Shown in pieces: positions 20,649 to 28,591 of a stretch of DNA of 64,000 nt. The notes beneath the pieces were generated by a model. That model saw only the letters and a list, made by a program, of their open reading frames with translations, did no database searches and had not been told where the DNA came from. Source of the DNA: Collinsella bouchesdurhonensis. Its GTDB lineage: Bacteria; Actinomycetota; Coriobacteriia; Coriobacteriales; Coriobacteriaceae. The number at the start of each line of letters is the position of its first letter. Position 1 is the first letter of the stretch. Both the position numbers and the translations under genes were made by a program. The stretch covers positions 1 through 64,000 of the forward strand of contig NZ_LT699742.1 in the NCBI RefSeq assembly GCF_900155365.1, given 5' to 3'.

Positions 20649-20712
20649 AAAAAAGAGCCCAAGGTCATGGGCTCAATGCCCGAGGCGCGCAAGACGACGC
20701 GCGCCTCGGGCA
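20649..20712 (-). terminator. Tandem terminator of the PTS operon
   Basis: Minus-strand RNA first forms a perfect 14-bp hairpin (20699-20712 with 20677-20690). It is followed by a second hairpin (GGGCTC 20669-20674 with GAGCCC 20655-20660) and six U residues. Together they separate the operon from the regulator gene. Confidence 0.85.
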
Positions 20713-20725
20713 ATAGCAAGATGAG

Positions 20726-21697
20726 CTATGCGACTGCCTCGGTGATCTCGAGGCGCGTGAGCTCGGCATCGAGCAGAGCGATATCCTCGTCGCTCAGGCT
20801 CCACTCAAAGGCGGCACAGTTCTCCTGAGCCTCGGACACCTTGCGAACGCCGGTGAGCGCGGTGGAGACAAAGCTCTTCTGCGTGCTCCAGTTAATGGCG
20901 ATCTGGGCCAGCGGCTTGCCATACTTTTCGCTCAAGACGTCCATGGTCTTGAGGAACTCCTGAATCTTGGAGAACATAGGCTCCTGATAGAACGGATAGA
21001 AGGTAGCGCGGAAGTCCTTCTCATCGAAGTTCGGCTTCTCGCGCACGGCGCCGGTAAGGATGCCTGCACCCAAAGAACCCCACGTCATGACATCGATGTC
21101 GTTCTCCTCGCACCACTTGAGGTCGGAGAGGGCAGACTGGTTGACCATGGAGAACGGAAGCTGCACGATGTCGATATCGGCAACGGCGCTTGCACGCTCG
21201 ATGAGGGCCCTATCGGAGTTGCACAGGCCGAGCATGCGAACCGCGCCCTGCTCCTTGAGCTTGTTGACGCAAGCCATCGTATCCTCGATGGGAGTGCCCA
21301 GGTCGTCGGGCCAGTGCATGAGGTACATGTCGACGTAATCGGTGTTCAGGCGCTTGAGCGATGCGTCGAACTCACGCAGGACCGAATCGGGACGGCTGCA
21401 GTGAACGCCCTTACCGTTCTCGATGTAGGAGCCGTACTTCGTGGCAATCAAAACCTTGTCGCGGATACCCTCGATAGCCTTGCCAACGACCTCCTCGGAG
21501 TGGCCCTCGCCGTAGATGGGAGCGGTATCGATCAGGTTGACGCCGCCATCGATCATGGCCTTGATTGCCTCGATGGAATCCTGGTCGTCAATCTCGCCGT
21601 AGCCGCCGCCCATGCTGTTCTTGCCGCCGATGGCCCACGTACCGACGGTGATAGCAGAGATCTTCTCGCCGGATTTTTTCATTGTCTTGTAACGCAT
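20726..21697 (-). CDS. Aldo/keto reductase
   Basis: This 323-residue NAD(P)H-dependent (beta/alpha)8-barrel oxidoreductase has the catalytic tetrad readable as Asp (NLIDTAPIYG), Tyr (same motif), Lys (ATKYG) and His (LMHWPDD). It is the last gene of the PTS operon; its ATG overlaps the region of the alcohol dehydrogenase stop, and AGGAGG lies seven bases upstream. It probably reduces or oxidises a sugar or polyol intermediate, but the substrate is not readable. Confidence 0.92.
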   Translation of the reverse strand: MRYKTMKKSGEKISAITVGTWAIGGKNSMGGGYGEIDDQDSIEAIKAMIDGGVNLIDTAPIYGEGHSEEVVGKAIEGIRDKVLIATKYGSYIENGKGVHCSRPDSVLREFDASLKRLNTDYVDMYLMHWPDDLGTPIEDTMACVNKLKEQGAVRMLGLCNSDRALIERASAVADIDIVQLPFSMVNQSALSDLKWCEENDIDVMTWGSLGAGILTGAVREKPNFDEKDFRATFYPFYQEPMFSKIQEFLKTMDVLSEKYGKPLAQIAINWSTQKSFVSTALTGVRKVSEAQENCAAFEWSLSDEDIALLDAELTRLEITEAVA

Positions 21698-21699
21698 TG

Positions 21700-22743
21700 T
21701 TAGTCCTCCTGGCACTGAACGCTGATTCGATACATTCCGGGCTTGCATGCCTCTTCAAAGGCCTCTTGGATCTTATCCAGAGGAATCTTCTCCTCGACAA
21801 GCTGGGAGAAGTCAGCTGCGCCCATGTTGATCATCGAGGCGGCCTCGCGGAAGTCGACAGCGTCGGCACCGTAGGAGCCCACGATGACCATGCGGCGATA
21901 GTGCACGGTGTTGGGATCGAGCTCCCACTTGGGTGCCGGGTATCCTGCTGCGAAGATAAGCAGGTGGGCGCGCTTCTCCTTGGCCATCTCGAGAGCCTGG
22001 GCATAAGCGCCCGAAGCACCAACGGCGATGATGACGCCGTCTGCGCCCTTGCCGCCGGTAAGCTCGCGAACCTTCTCCACCGGATCGCACTTGGAAACGT
22101 CGATGGTCTCCAGGCCGAGCTTCGCTGCGGTCTCGAGCTTCTTGGGCATCATCTCGGTGATGATGACGCGGCAACCATGCGCCTTGGCAACCAGAGCGTT
22201 GAGAACGCCCATGGTGCCTGCACCGATAACGACAACGGTCTGGCCGTACTCGATGCCAAAGCGGCGGAAGCCGGCGCAGCAGGTGCCCAAGGGCTCAAGA
22301 AGGGCGGCCACGGAAGGATCGATGCCCTTATCGATCTTGTAGCAGGCAACTTCCTTGGCAACGGCGTAGTTGGCGCAGCCGGCGTTGCCAAAATAGCCAT
22401 CCGGGTTGGGGTGATCGGCGCTTTGCAGCTTGGTGCACTCGCTGGTGCGGCCCTCGCGGCTGGGCTCCGAATAGGGGTCGTACTGGTAACCGCTCGCGAT
22501 GTAGTCGCCTACGGCAACGCTGTCGACCGCAGAGCCGACCTCGACCACGGTACCTGCCCACTCGTGTCCAAACACCAGGGGAAGCGGACGCTTGCGTGCG
22601 CCGTTAAAGGCACCGTATTCGGACGTGCAGATGTTATTCGCATCGATCTTGACCAAAACGTCGTGCTCGCCCAGCTCGGGAAGCTCGCGATCGATCACCT
22701 CTGCCGTCTCAACCGCAGTGAGTACAGCTGTTTTTGCTTTCAT
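21700..22743 (-). CDS. Zinc-type alcohol/polyol dehydrogenase (medium-chain family)
   Basis: This 347-residue medium-chain dehydrogenase has catalytic-zinc ligands Cys39 and His60 (GHEWAG) and the LLEPLG glutamate. The nucleotide site is GAGTMG. The four-cysteine structural zinc lobe of classical alcohol dehydrogenases is not evident. Sorbitol dehydrogenase and the sorbose-1-phosphate reductase SorE belong to this superfamily. With the PTS and the MtlD-like gene next door, a ketose-phosphate/hexitol-phosphate reaction is the likeliest role, but this is inference. Confidence 0.9.
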   Translation of the reverse strand: MKAKTAVLTAVETAEVIDRELPELGEHDVLVKIDANNICTSEYGAFNGARKRPLPLVFGHEWAGTVVEVGSAVDSVAVGDYIASGYQYDPYSEPSREGRTSECTKLQSADHPNPDGYFGNAGCANYAVAKEVACYKIDKGIDPSVAALLEPLGTCCAGFRRFGIEYGQTVVVIGAGTMGVLNALVAKAHGCRVIITEMMPKKLETAAKLGLETIDVSKCDPVEKVRELTGGKGADGVIIAVGASGAYAQALEMAKEKRAHLLIFAAGYPAPKWELDPNTVHYRRMVIVGSYGADAVDFREAASMINMGAADFSQLVEEKIPLDKIQEAFEEACKPGMYRISVQCQED

Positions 22744-22789
22744 GGTTTCCTCGTTTTCAGTCGTTGGTATTGGTTATTACAGCCGTCGG

Positions 22790-23965
22790 TTATTCGGCGG
22801 CTCGAAAAGCGATATCGGCGTGCTGCTTGGCGACAAGATCGAGCAGCATCCATTCGTCTTCGCCAAGCGAACAGATCTCGCGAGCGTAGGCGCGCACCGC
22901 CGCGTCGTCTTTAAGCTCCACACCCTGCTCGGCTGCAAGACAATCAAGTCCGTAGGCGATACCGCGTGCGAGATAGAACGGGACGATTCCGTGCCGCAAG
23001 CACATCAGAGCCGGGCCAACGAAGCGGTTATCGTGTGACAGCTTCTCGTCGGTCTTTGCGATAACGCGATCGACCGGGTCTTTGACGTCGGCATCGAGCT
23101 TGGAGTAGATGAATTCCACCCACTCGGCGTCCTCTGCCGGATCAAAGGAGTACTCCTGCACGATGGCTGCGTGAGCCTCCTCGAACGCCGCCACGATGTT
23201 GGCGCGGATCCACGGATCCTTGTGGCAATCGCAAATGAACTCGTGACCAGCGGCCTTGCCCATAAAGCCGGCCATAGCATGGCGCATATTGCCGCAATAG
23301 ACCTTGCGGTAGATATGGCCTTGGGCACCACGGATGAAAGAGACGCTCTCGATCTGAAGCTGCGGGCCCTTCCAGGCATCCGCGTCAATCTCCAGTCCGG
23401 GATTCGCAGAGACAACTACCTGCCAGGGGTTGGCGTCTGGGTCGCTCGGAATGCCGGCGGCGAGAACCATGACCTGGCAAACGCCCACATGCTCACGGAA
23501 ATACGCGAGGTATTCCTCGGCAAGCTCGCCCTCGATATACGAGACGACCTTTGCGGGAGCGCCCAAAGCATTCACGCACAGCAGGATATTGAGATCGCGC
23601 TCGTTCCCGGATGCATGGCGCTGGGAGACAGCCTCGGCAATCACGCGGGCGAGGCTCTTGAATGCCCCCTCGTACACACAGCACGCAGCGATGTCTACGC
23701 TCTGAAGAAGAGCAATGGCCTCGGTGTCGGTGGTGCTATCGACGATATCGAAGTCGTCGATGCGCGTGGACTCGTCAACATCATGGCCGTCGGTCACGCG
23801 GACGTCGTAGTAGCCCTGCGCCTCAAGCTTGCGCATACCTTCCATGTACATGTCGTACAGGTGCAGGCGGTATCCTGCGCGGGAGAAGAGCAGGCCGACG
23901 ACTCCCCTGCCGATCTTTCCCGCACCGAGAATCGCAATCTCACGCGGGGATTCTTCAGTCGACAT
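22790..23965 (-). CDS. Mannitol-1-phosphate 5-dehydrogenase-like polyol dehydrogenase
   Basis: The 391-residue protein belongs to the mannitol dehydrogenase superfamily. It has an N-terminal Rossmann domain (ILGAGKIGRGVVG, close to the MtlD consensus) and a helical C-terminal domain with catalytic Lys, Asn and His in KVYCGNMRH. MtlD oxidises mannitol 1-phosphate to fructose 6-phosphate with NAD+. No mannitol-specific PTS is present here, so the natural polyol phosphate may differ. The ATG at 23965 is ten bases past AAGGAGG; a TTG three codons upstream is too close to the ribosome site. Confidence 0.88.
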   Translation of the reverse strand: MSTEESPREIAILGAGKIGRGVVGLLFSRAGYRLHLYDMYMEGMRKLEAQGYYDVRVTDGHDVDESTRIDDFDIVDSTTDTEAIALLQSVDIAACCVYEGAFKSLARVIAEAVSQRHASGNERDLNILLCVNALGAPAKVVSYIEGELAEEYLAYFREHVGVCQVMVLAAGIPSDPDANPWQVVVSANPGLEIDADAWKGPQLQIESVSFIRGAQGHIYRKVYCGNMRHAMAGFMGKAAGHEFICDCHKDPWIRANIVAAFEEAHAAIVQEYSFDPAEDAEWVEFIYSKLDADVKDPVDRVIAKTDEKLSHDNRFVGPALMCLRHGIVPFYLARGIAYGLDCLAAEQGVELKDDAAVRAYAREICSLGEDEWMLLDLVAKQHADIAFRAAE

Positions 23966-23989
23966 AAGATTCAATCCTCCTTATGTCGC

Positions 23990-24829
23990 CTAAGCGATGA
24001 TGCCCAGGAGACGGAGGATGACGCCGACGACGAGCAGGCCAAGCAGAAGAGGGATCACATTGACCTTCTTCTTAGCAAGCAGCCAGTAGCACAGCAGCAC
24101 GAGGCCAAGCGGCAAGATCTTGGGGCACACAGCGTCAAAGAGGCTCTGAACCAGGGTGGGGTCGCCACCTGCCGCGTTCGGGATGGTGAGGGCGCAGGAA
24201 AGGTTGACGTTGAACGCCGTCATGGCGCCGATGGCAGCAAGGCCGATAACGCTCGCAGCGTAGGAGATCTTCTCCATGATGCCCGAGGACTCAGCCTGCT
24301 CGAGCAGCTTAGTACCCATGCTGTAACCGCTCTTGAGCGACCACCAACGGCAGATAAACTGGGGAATGTTGAAGATCAACAGGAAGAGGATCGGGCCCAG
24401 GATGTTGCCGGCAGAAGCCATGCTGATCACGACGGCCGTCGCGATAACGCGAAGCGTCGCGTGGAAAAGCGTGTCGCCAATGGCGGAAAGGGGACCCATA
24501 AGAGCGGTCTTGATACCGGTGATCGTCGCGGTATCGAAGTCATCGTCCGCGGCGTTTTGCTCTTCCATAGCAAGAACGACGCCCAGAGGCAAACCGCCGA
24601 GATACGGGGTCACGTTGAAGTACTCGTTCATATGACGCTGGTAAGCATCGATGCGCTTCTCTTTGTTGTCCGCGTAGATCTTCTTGAGCGCCGGGATGAT
24701 GGAGTAGGTAAATCCAGCATGCATCTGGCCCGGATAGTCGTTCATGCCGTTAAGGTGGATGTAGCGACCGTAAATCTGCGTCAAGTCTTTGTTCGTGAGC
24801 TTGCCGTTCGTGGTCTGATTAGAACTCAT
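23990..24829 (-). CDS. PTS mannose/fructose/sorbose-family IID component
   Basis: This 279-residue membrane component of a mannose-family PTS begins with a cytoplasmic helix bundle (LTNKDLTQIYGRYI, then MQGxGF-like MHAGFTYSIIPAL) and has the family motif TGIKTALMGPLSAIGDTLF. The C-terminal half is strongly hydrophobic. The start at 24829 overlaps the IIC stop by 11 bases and has AAGGTG six bases upstream. Confidence 0.94.
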   Translation of the reverse strand: MSSNQTTNGKLTNKDLTQIYGRYIHLNGMNDYPGQMHAGFTYSIIPALKKIYADNKEKRIDAYQRHMNEYFNVTPYLGGLPLGVVLAMEEQNAADDDFDTATITGIKTALMGPLSAIGDTLFHATLRVIATAVVISMASAGNILGPILFLLIFNIPQFICRWWSLKSGYSMGTKLLEQAESSGIMEKISYAASVIGLAAIGAMTAFNVNLSCALTIPNAAGGDPTLVQSLFDAVCPKILPLGLVLLCYWLLAKKKVNVIPLLLGLLVVGVILRLLGIIA

Positions 24830-25589
24830 TGTCATCACCTTCATCAGCAGTAGAAGTAGCGGGGTTCTCGTTGCGGCTCACCAGGATGAGCACGACGCCT
24901 GCAGTGGCCAGAGCGGTTACTGCGATTACGGGGAGCTGCAGGTAGGCAGCGAGGATGAATCCGATAAAGAACCAGGGAGCAAGCTTCTTGTCCATAATCA
25001 TGGACAGCAGCAGGGCAAAGCCCACGGCGGGAAGCAAGTTGCCGCCGGATGCCAGGCCGTTAATCACATCGGTGGGGATAGCGGAGACTGCAGACTCGAG
25101 CGCGGTGCTTCCAAAGAAGACGGAAAGGAAGCCGATCAAGAAGTAGAGGCCAAAGGTGCCAACCCAGCTACCTGCCCAGAACAGGGCGCGGGCAGCCTTA
25201 TCGTTATCCTTGGCAAGCTGCGCCTTCATCGCCTCGGCAAAAGCGTTGTTGATGAACTTGCAGAGCACGAAGGCAAAGCCACCGAGAAGTGCCAGGGGCA
25301 CAGCGAAGGCGGTGCCCACCGCGGTGCCAGCGCCGGTAAGAATGGCAAACGCCGTCGAGACGCCAGCAGCGGTACCACCGTCGGGGGAAACCGCGGCACC
25401 AACCGGGAACGAACCGAGGAAGACGATCTCGAGCGTGGCGCCGATGATCGTACCGGTCACGGGGTCGCCCAAAACGAGACCCATGATAGCGCCCTCAACG
25501 ATGGGGCGATTGAACATGCTGTAGCCAAAGAAGTATTCCATCTTGGAAAGACCGACTACCAAGCCAGCAAGCAGAGCTTGTACGAGCAT
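24819..25589 (-). CDS. PTS mannose/fructose/sorbose-family IIC component
   Basis: This 256-residue permease component is mostly hydrophobic with the family features of ETIxxG-like LEIVFLGSFPVGAAVSPDGGTA. It forms the sugar channel together with IID. Its ATG overlaps the epimerase stop by one base (TAATG), so translation is probably coupled. The C-terminal tail is acidic. Confidence 0.94.
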   Translation of the reverse strand: MLVQALLAGLVVGLSKMEYFFGYSMFNRPIVEGAIMGLVLGDPVTGTIIGATLEIVFLGSFPVGAAVSPDGGTAAGVSTAFAILTGAGTAVGTAFAVPLALLGGFAFVLCKFINNAFAEAMKAQLAKDNDKAARALFWAGSWVGTFGLYFLIGFLSVFFGSTALESAVSAIPTDVINGLASGGNLLPAVGFALLLSMIMDKKLAPWFFIGFILAAYLQLPVIAVTALATAGVVLILVSRNENPATSTADEGDDNEF

Positions 25590-26419
25590 TACCGTTCACA
25601 TCCTTTCAGGACAGAGAGTGCGCGAGCAAGGACTTCGCGCGGGTTATTAAAATAGGAGGGACAGGTCATTTCGAGAGCGCAATCGCCGTCAAAACCGTGT
25701 TGGATCAAGGAGTTCACGATGCGTGCGGCGTCAAGGATGCCGTGCTCGTCTCCCCAGGCCAAGTGTGCGAAAACGCTCGGGTCGAGATTTGTCAGATGCA
25801 CGTAGCCGATCTTTGTTTCGAACTGCTCGAGATAATCCTCGAGGTCTTCTCCGCCGCGGGCAATCGTTCCGGTATCCAGCGTCACCTGCAAATTGGGACG
25901 GTCGATATCGGAAAGTGCCTGTGCCATCGAGCCACGATCGGTAAGTAGGCGATATCGCTTGGGCGTAAGGGTTTCCAGGCAAACGTCGATTCCCTGCTCC
26001 CCCGCGATATCGCAAATCAGTCCGATGCTTGAAACCATGTTGTCCCAAGCCTTTGAAGGATCTTCATCGAGCGAAAACCAGCCGCCGTTTATCGATATGC
26101 GAGAACAGTCCAACATTCCCGCCAGGCGAACAATTTGCCGATAGTAACCTTCTGTTAACCGCTTGATATGGCAATCCGAAGACATGATGTTGTAAGCTTT
26201 TGGATTACCCTGTTCGGGGGTTAACGTGCGTACGCGCACCCTGTGCTTCCGGAGCCCATCAACGACTGCTTTGGCGTTGTAGATATCGTGAGCGTCGATA
26301 TCTACGTGGTTATTGCACAACCACAAATCGATATCGCGTGTTCCCGTGGCTTCGATATCTCGCAAACAGGTATCGAAGCTCCAATAACGCCAAATCTGGT
26401 TGGTGGGCAGGAAGCGCAT
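25589..26419 (-). CDS. Sugar isomerase/epimerase of the xylose isomerase-like TIM-barrel family
   Basis: This 276-residue TIM-barrel protein has the metal-ligand pattern of ketose 3-epimerases: Glu in CLETLTP, Asp in TLDTGT, His in VHLTN and Glu in ALEMT. The TPE...YNIMSSDCHIKR stretch resembles FrlC, the fructoselysine 3-epimerase. A role epimerising the sugar or sugar phosphate brought in by the surrounding PTS is likely, but the substrate is unknown. TAAGGAG precedes the ATG. It is placed between aldolase and IIC genes. Confidence 0.85.
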   Translation of the reverse strand: MRFLPTNQIWRYWSFDTCLRDIEATGTRDIDLWLCNNHVDIDAHDIYNAKAVVDGLRKHRVRVRTLTPEQGNPKAYNIMSSDCHIKRLTEGYYRQIVRLAGMLDCSRISINGGWFSLDEDPSKAWDNMVSSIGLICDIAGEQGIDVCLETLTPKRYRLLTDRGSMAQALSDIDRPNLQVTLDTGTIARGGEDLEDYLEQFETKIGYVHLTNLDPSVFAHLAWGDEHGILDAARIVNSLIQHGFDGDCALEMTCPSYFNNPREVLARALSVLKGCER

Positions 26420-26430
26420 GGAATTACTCC

Positions 26431-27291
26431 TTAAGCCTTGCCGACGCAGCCGAAGACATGCATGTAGTGCTCGAGCGCGGCCTTGTAGCCATCGGCACCG
26501 ATCATGTCGTACTGCCAGGAGCTGATCTTCTTCTTATCGGGATCGACATCGGGAGCGTAGTCTGCCTCGATAGCCTCCTTGACCGCCATGTTGGAAGCCT
26601 GGGAGAGGTCGGTCCAGAGGTTGACCTTCTGAATGCCGCACTTAATGGCCTTGGCAATCAGATCGTCACCGGTGCCGGAACCGCCATGCAAAACCAGCGG
26701 CACGTCGACGCTCTTAGCGATCGTCTCGAGCAGCTCGAACTCGAGGTGCGGGGTGCCCTTGTAAGCGCCATGGGAGGTGCCGACGGCAACTGCCAGGCAG
26801 TCGACGCCCGTCTCCTCGACAAAGGAAACTGCCTCTTCAGGATGGGTCAAGCCAGCGTCACGAGTCTGCTCGTACTCGACGCCCTGACCAACATGACCCA
26901 GCTCGGCCTCGACGGAAACGCCGACGGCGTGAGCGATCTTCACGATCTCTTTGCTCTCTGCGACATTTTGCTCGTAGGGAAGCGTGGAGCGGTCGACCAT
27001 AACGGAGGAGAAACCAGCGCGGATAGCGCGGATGAGGTGCTCGAACGGGCCGCCGTGGTCAAGGTTCACGGCAAACGGAACGCGCGGATACTTGCGCTCG
27101 TAGTAACGAGCGAGCTCGCCGACTTCCTCGATGCCAAAGACACCGGGGCAGCCAAGAATCACCGGGGCATTGAGCTCATCTGCAGCCTGCAGTGCAGCCT
27201 CGATAGTAAAGCGATTGTAGACATTGGGAGCGGGGATTCCGTAGCCGCCCTTTTTCGCTTCCTGCAGAAGCTCGTGCATCGGTTCCATCAT
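26431..27291 (-). CDS. Class II fructose/tagatose-bisphosphate aldolase family protein
   Basis: This 286-residue zinc aldolase has the family signatures NLDHGGPFEHLIRAI (zinc His and catalytic Asp), VEAELGHVGQG, AVGTSHGAYKG and VLHGGSGT. Such enzymes cleave a ketose bisphosphate into dihydroxyacetone phosphate and glyceraldehyde 3-phosphate. It resembles the GatY/KbaY/FbaA group, but no sugar-phosphate kinase is encoded in the operon. It could therefore depend on a kinase elsewhere, or act on a monophosphate. AGGGAG lies eight bases before the ATG. Confidence 0.92.
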   Translation of the reverse strand: MMEPMHELLQEAKKGGYGIPAPNVYNRFTIEAALQAADELNAPVILGCPGVFGIEEVGELARYYERKYPRVPFAVNLDHGGPFEHLIRAIRAGFSSVMVDRSTLPYEQNVAESKEIVKIAHAVGVSVEAELGHVGQGVEYEQTRDAGLTHPEEAVSFVEETGVDCLAVAVGTSHGAYKGTPHLEFELLETIAKSVDVPLVLHGGSGTGDDLIAKAIKCGIQKVNLWTDLSQASNMAVKEAIEADYAPDVDPDKKKISSWQYDMIGADGYKAALEHYMHVFGCVGKA

Positions 27292-27368
27292 GATAGGTTC
27301 TCCCTTTCTTTCTTAATGCGCATCGCGCATGTGAACCGCATTGAATACGTGCGTGTATCGTTACTTGA

Positions 27369-27830
27369 TTACTTGTAGAGCTCTTTTTTCTCTGTTGGCA
27401 CCTGGCGAATCTCGAGCTCGACGCCGTTTGCAGCCAGCTCGTGCAGCTCGTCCTCTTCCTCCGGAAGAAGGAAGATCGCCTGGCTTACCTGGCGAGCGCC
27501 CTCGCGATTCTTGATGCCGCCAAGGTTGATGCTCTTGATCTCGGGCACGGCGTCGCAGATGCGCTTGGCGTCGGCCACGCTGCCCGTGACGATGAACAGC
27601 TTGTACTTATCGGTAACGCCGCTCTGGAGCGCCTTGATGCTGTCGTCGATGGACTTGACGACAAGCTTCACGCCCTGGGGCTTTGCCAGACGTAGCGTAG
27701 TCATCTTGAGGCTGTTCGTCGTGGCCTCGTCGTCTGCCACAAGAATGCAGTCGGCACCGATGGACTTGGTCCACGAGAATGCAACCTGACCGTGAAGAAG
27801 CCTGTGGTCGATTCGGAACAACTTGATCAT
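27369..27830 (-). CDS. PTS mannose/fructose/sorbose-family IIB component
   Basis: This 153-residue cytoplasmic phosphotransfer protein carries the phosphorylatable His13 in RIDHRLLHGQV, the signature of mannose-family IIB proteins. It passes phosphate from IIA to the sugar during uptake. GGAGG is present upstream of the ATG. It lies 11 bases downstream of the IIA gene. Confidence 0.95.
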   Translation of the reverse strand: MIKLFRIDHRLLHGQVAFSWTKSIGADCILVADDEATTNSLKMTTLRLAKPQGVKLVVKSIDDSIKALQSGVTDKYKLFIVTGSVADAKRICDAVPEIKSINLGGIKNREGARQVSQAIFLLPEEEDELHELAANGVELEIRQVPTEKKELYK

Positions 27831-27841
27831 GGTTTTGCCTC

Positions 27842-28288
27842 CTAAAACTCGTTAAGTTCAGCCAGCTGGTCGTCTGCCGCGGCTGCTGCCTTGGCTTCAA
27901 CAAGCTCGTTGCACAAAACGATGTGCTCACGAGCGTGTTCTACGATCGACGGCAGGTTCGCGGTCAGATCCTCTGCGGGACACGTGACAACCTCGAACAA
28001 AAGCGCTAGGTTAATGCCGGTAATAAGATGGAAGTTGTACTTGTCGAGCAGGCCCATGAACTCGTTGTTCACCGAGCCGCCCAGGATATCGGTCAGCACG
28101 ACGAGCTCCGCATGCTCGTAATCGTGCTCGGAGACGATCTTCTCCAGCTTGTCTTGGTAATCGACGCTCAAATCGACATATGCCGTGATGCACTCAACAG
28201 GAACAGCGTCGCCAAAGATCATCTTGAGCGACGAGGCGATGCCCTCCGAGAACATTGCATGCGTGGCGATTACGATTCGCTTCTCCAC
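27842..28288 (-). CDS. PTS mannose/fructose-family IIA component
   Basis: This 148-residue protein accepts phosphate from HPr on His10 in IATHAMFSEGI, the family position. LTDILGGSVNNEF is also characteristic. It is a separate IIA rather than an IIAB fusion. The start is GTG, eight bases after GGGAGGG. It is the first gene of the nine-gene operon. Confidence 0.94.
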   Translation of the reverse strand: MEKRIVIATHAMFSEGIASSLKMIFGDAVPVECITAYVDLSVDYQDKLEKIVSEHDYEHAELVVLTDILGGSVNNEFMGLLDKYNFHLITGINLALLFEVVTCPAEDLTANLPSIVEHAREHIVLCNELVEAKAAAAADDQLAELNEF

Positions 28289-28501
28289 CGTTTTGTCCCT
28301 CCCAAATGAACCGAACTCGTAGTTACGGCCCCCATAGCTCGTAACCTCGTGTTCATCTGGTATGTACTATACGTCTATAACGTTTCAGATATTACGGGTA
28401 CCGGTCAGCGGTCGAATAAAGATGATGAACGGCATGCGAACATCTGGGCACTTAAGGATCCTGTTTAACGAATCCCCTGCTAGATAGTTTATTTTTGGCA
28501 T
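28289..28501. promoter_or_regulatory. Leader region of the PTS operon
   Basis: The stretch between the IIA start and the prfA terminator holds no gene. On the minus strand TATAGT (28365-28370) is a possible -10 element, without a good -35. It lies within a symmetric sequence that reads GGTATGTACTATACG on the plus strand (28360-28374) and is loosely like the candidate GntR operator at 20624-20634. Both assignments are tentative. Confidence 0.3.
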
Positions 28502-28533
28502 AAAAAGGCCCGGCTGCCGTGGGGCAACCGGGC
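28502..28533 (-). terminator. Terminator of prfA
   Basis: GCCCGGCTGCC (28508-28518) pairs with GGCAACCGGGC (28523-28533), with one mismatch, and is followed on the minus strand by five U residues. It differs from the terminator at 19754-19787 mainly in the loop. Confidence 0.85.
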
Positions 28534-28591
28534 GGGTGGCGGACATTTCGCCAAATACAGTTGTTATATCGCGCATTTCTCCGCGCGAACC

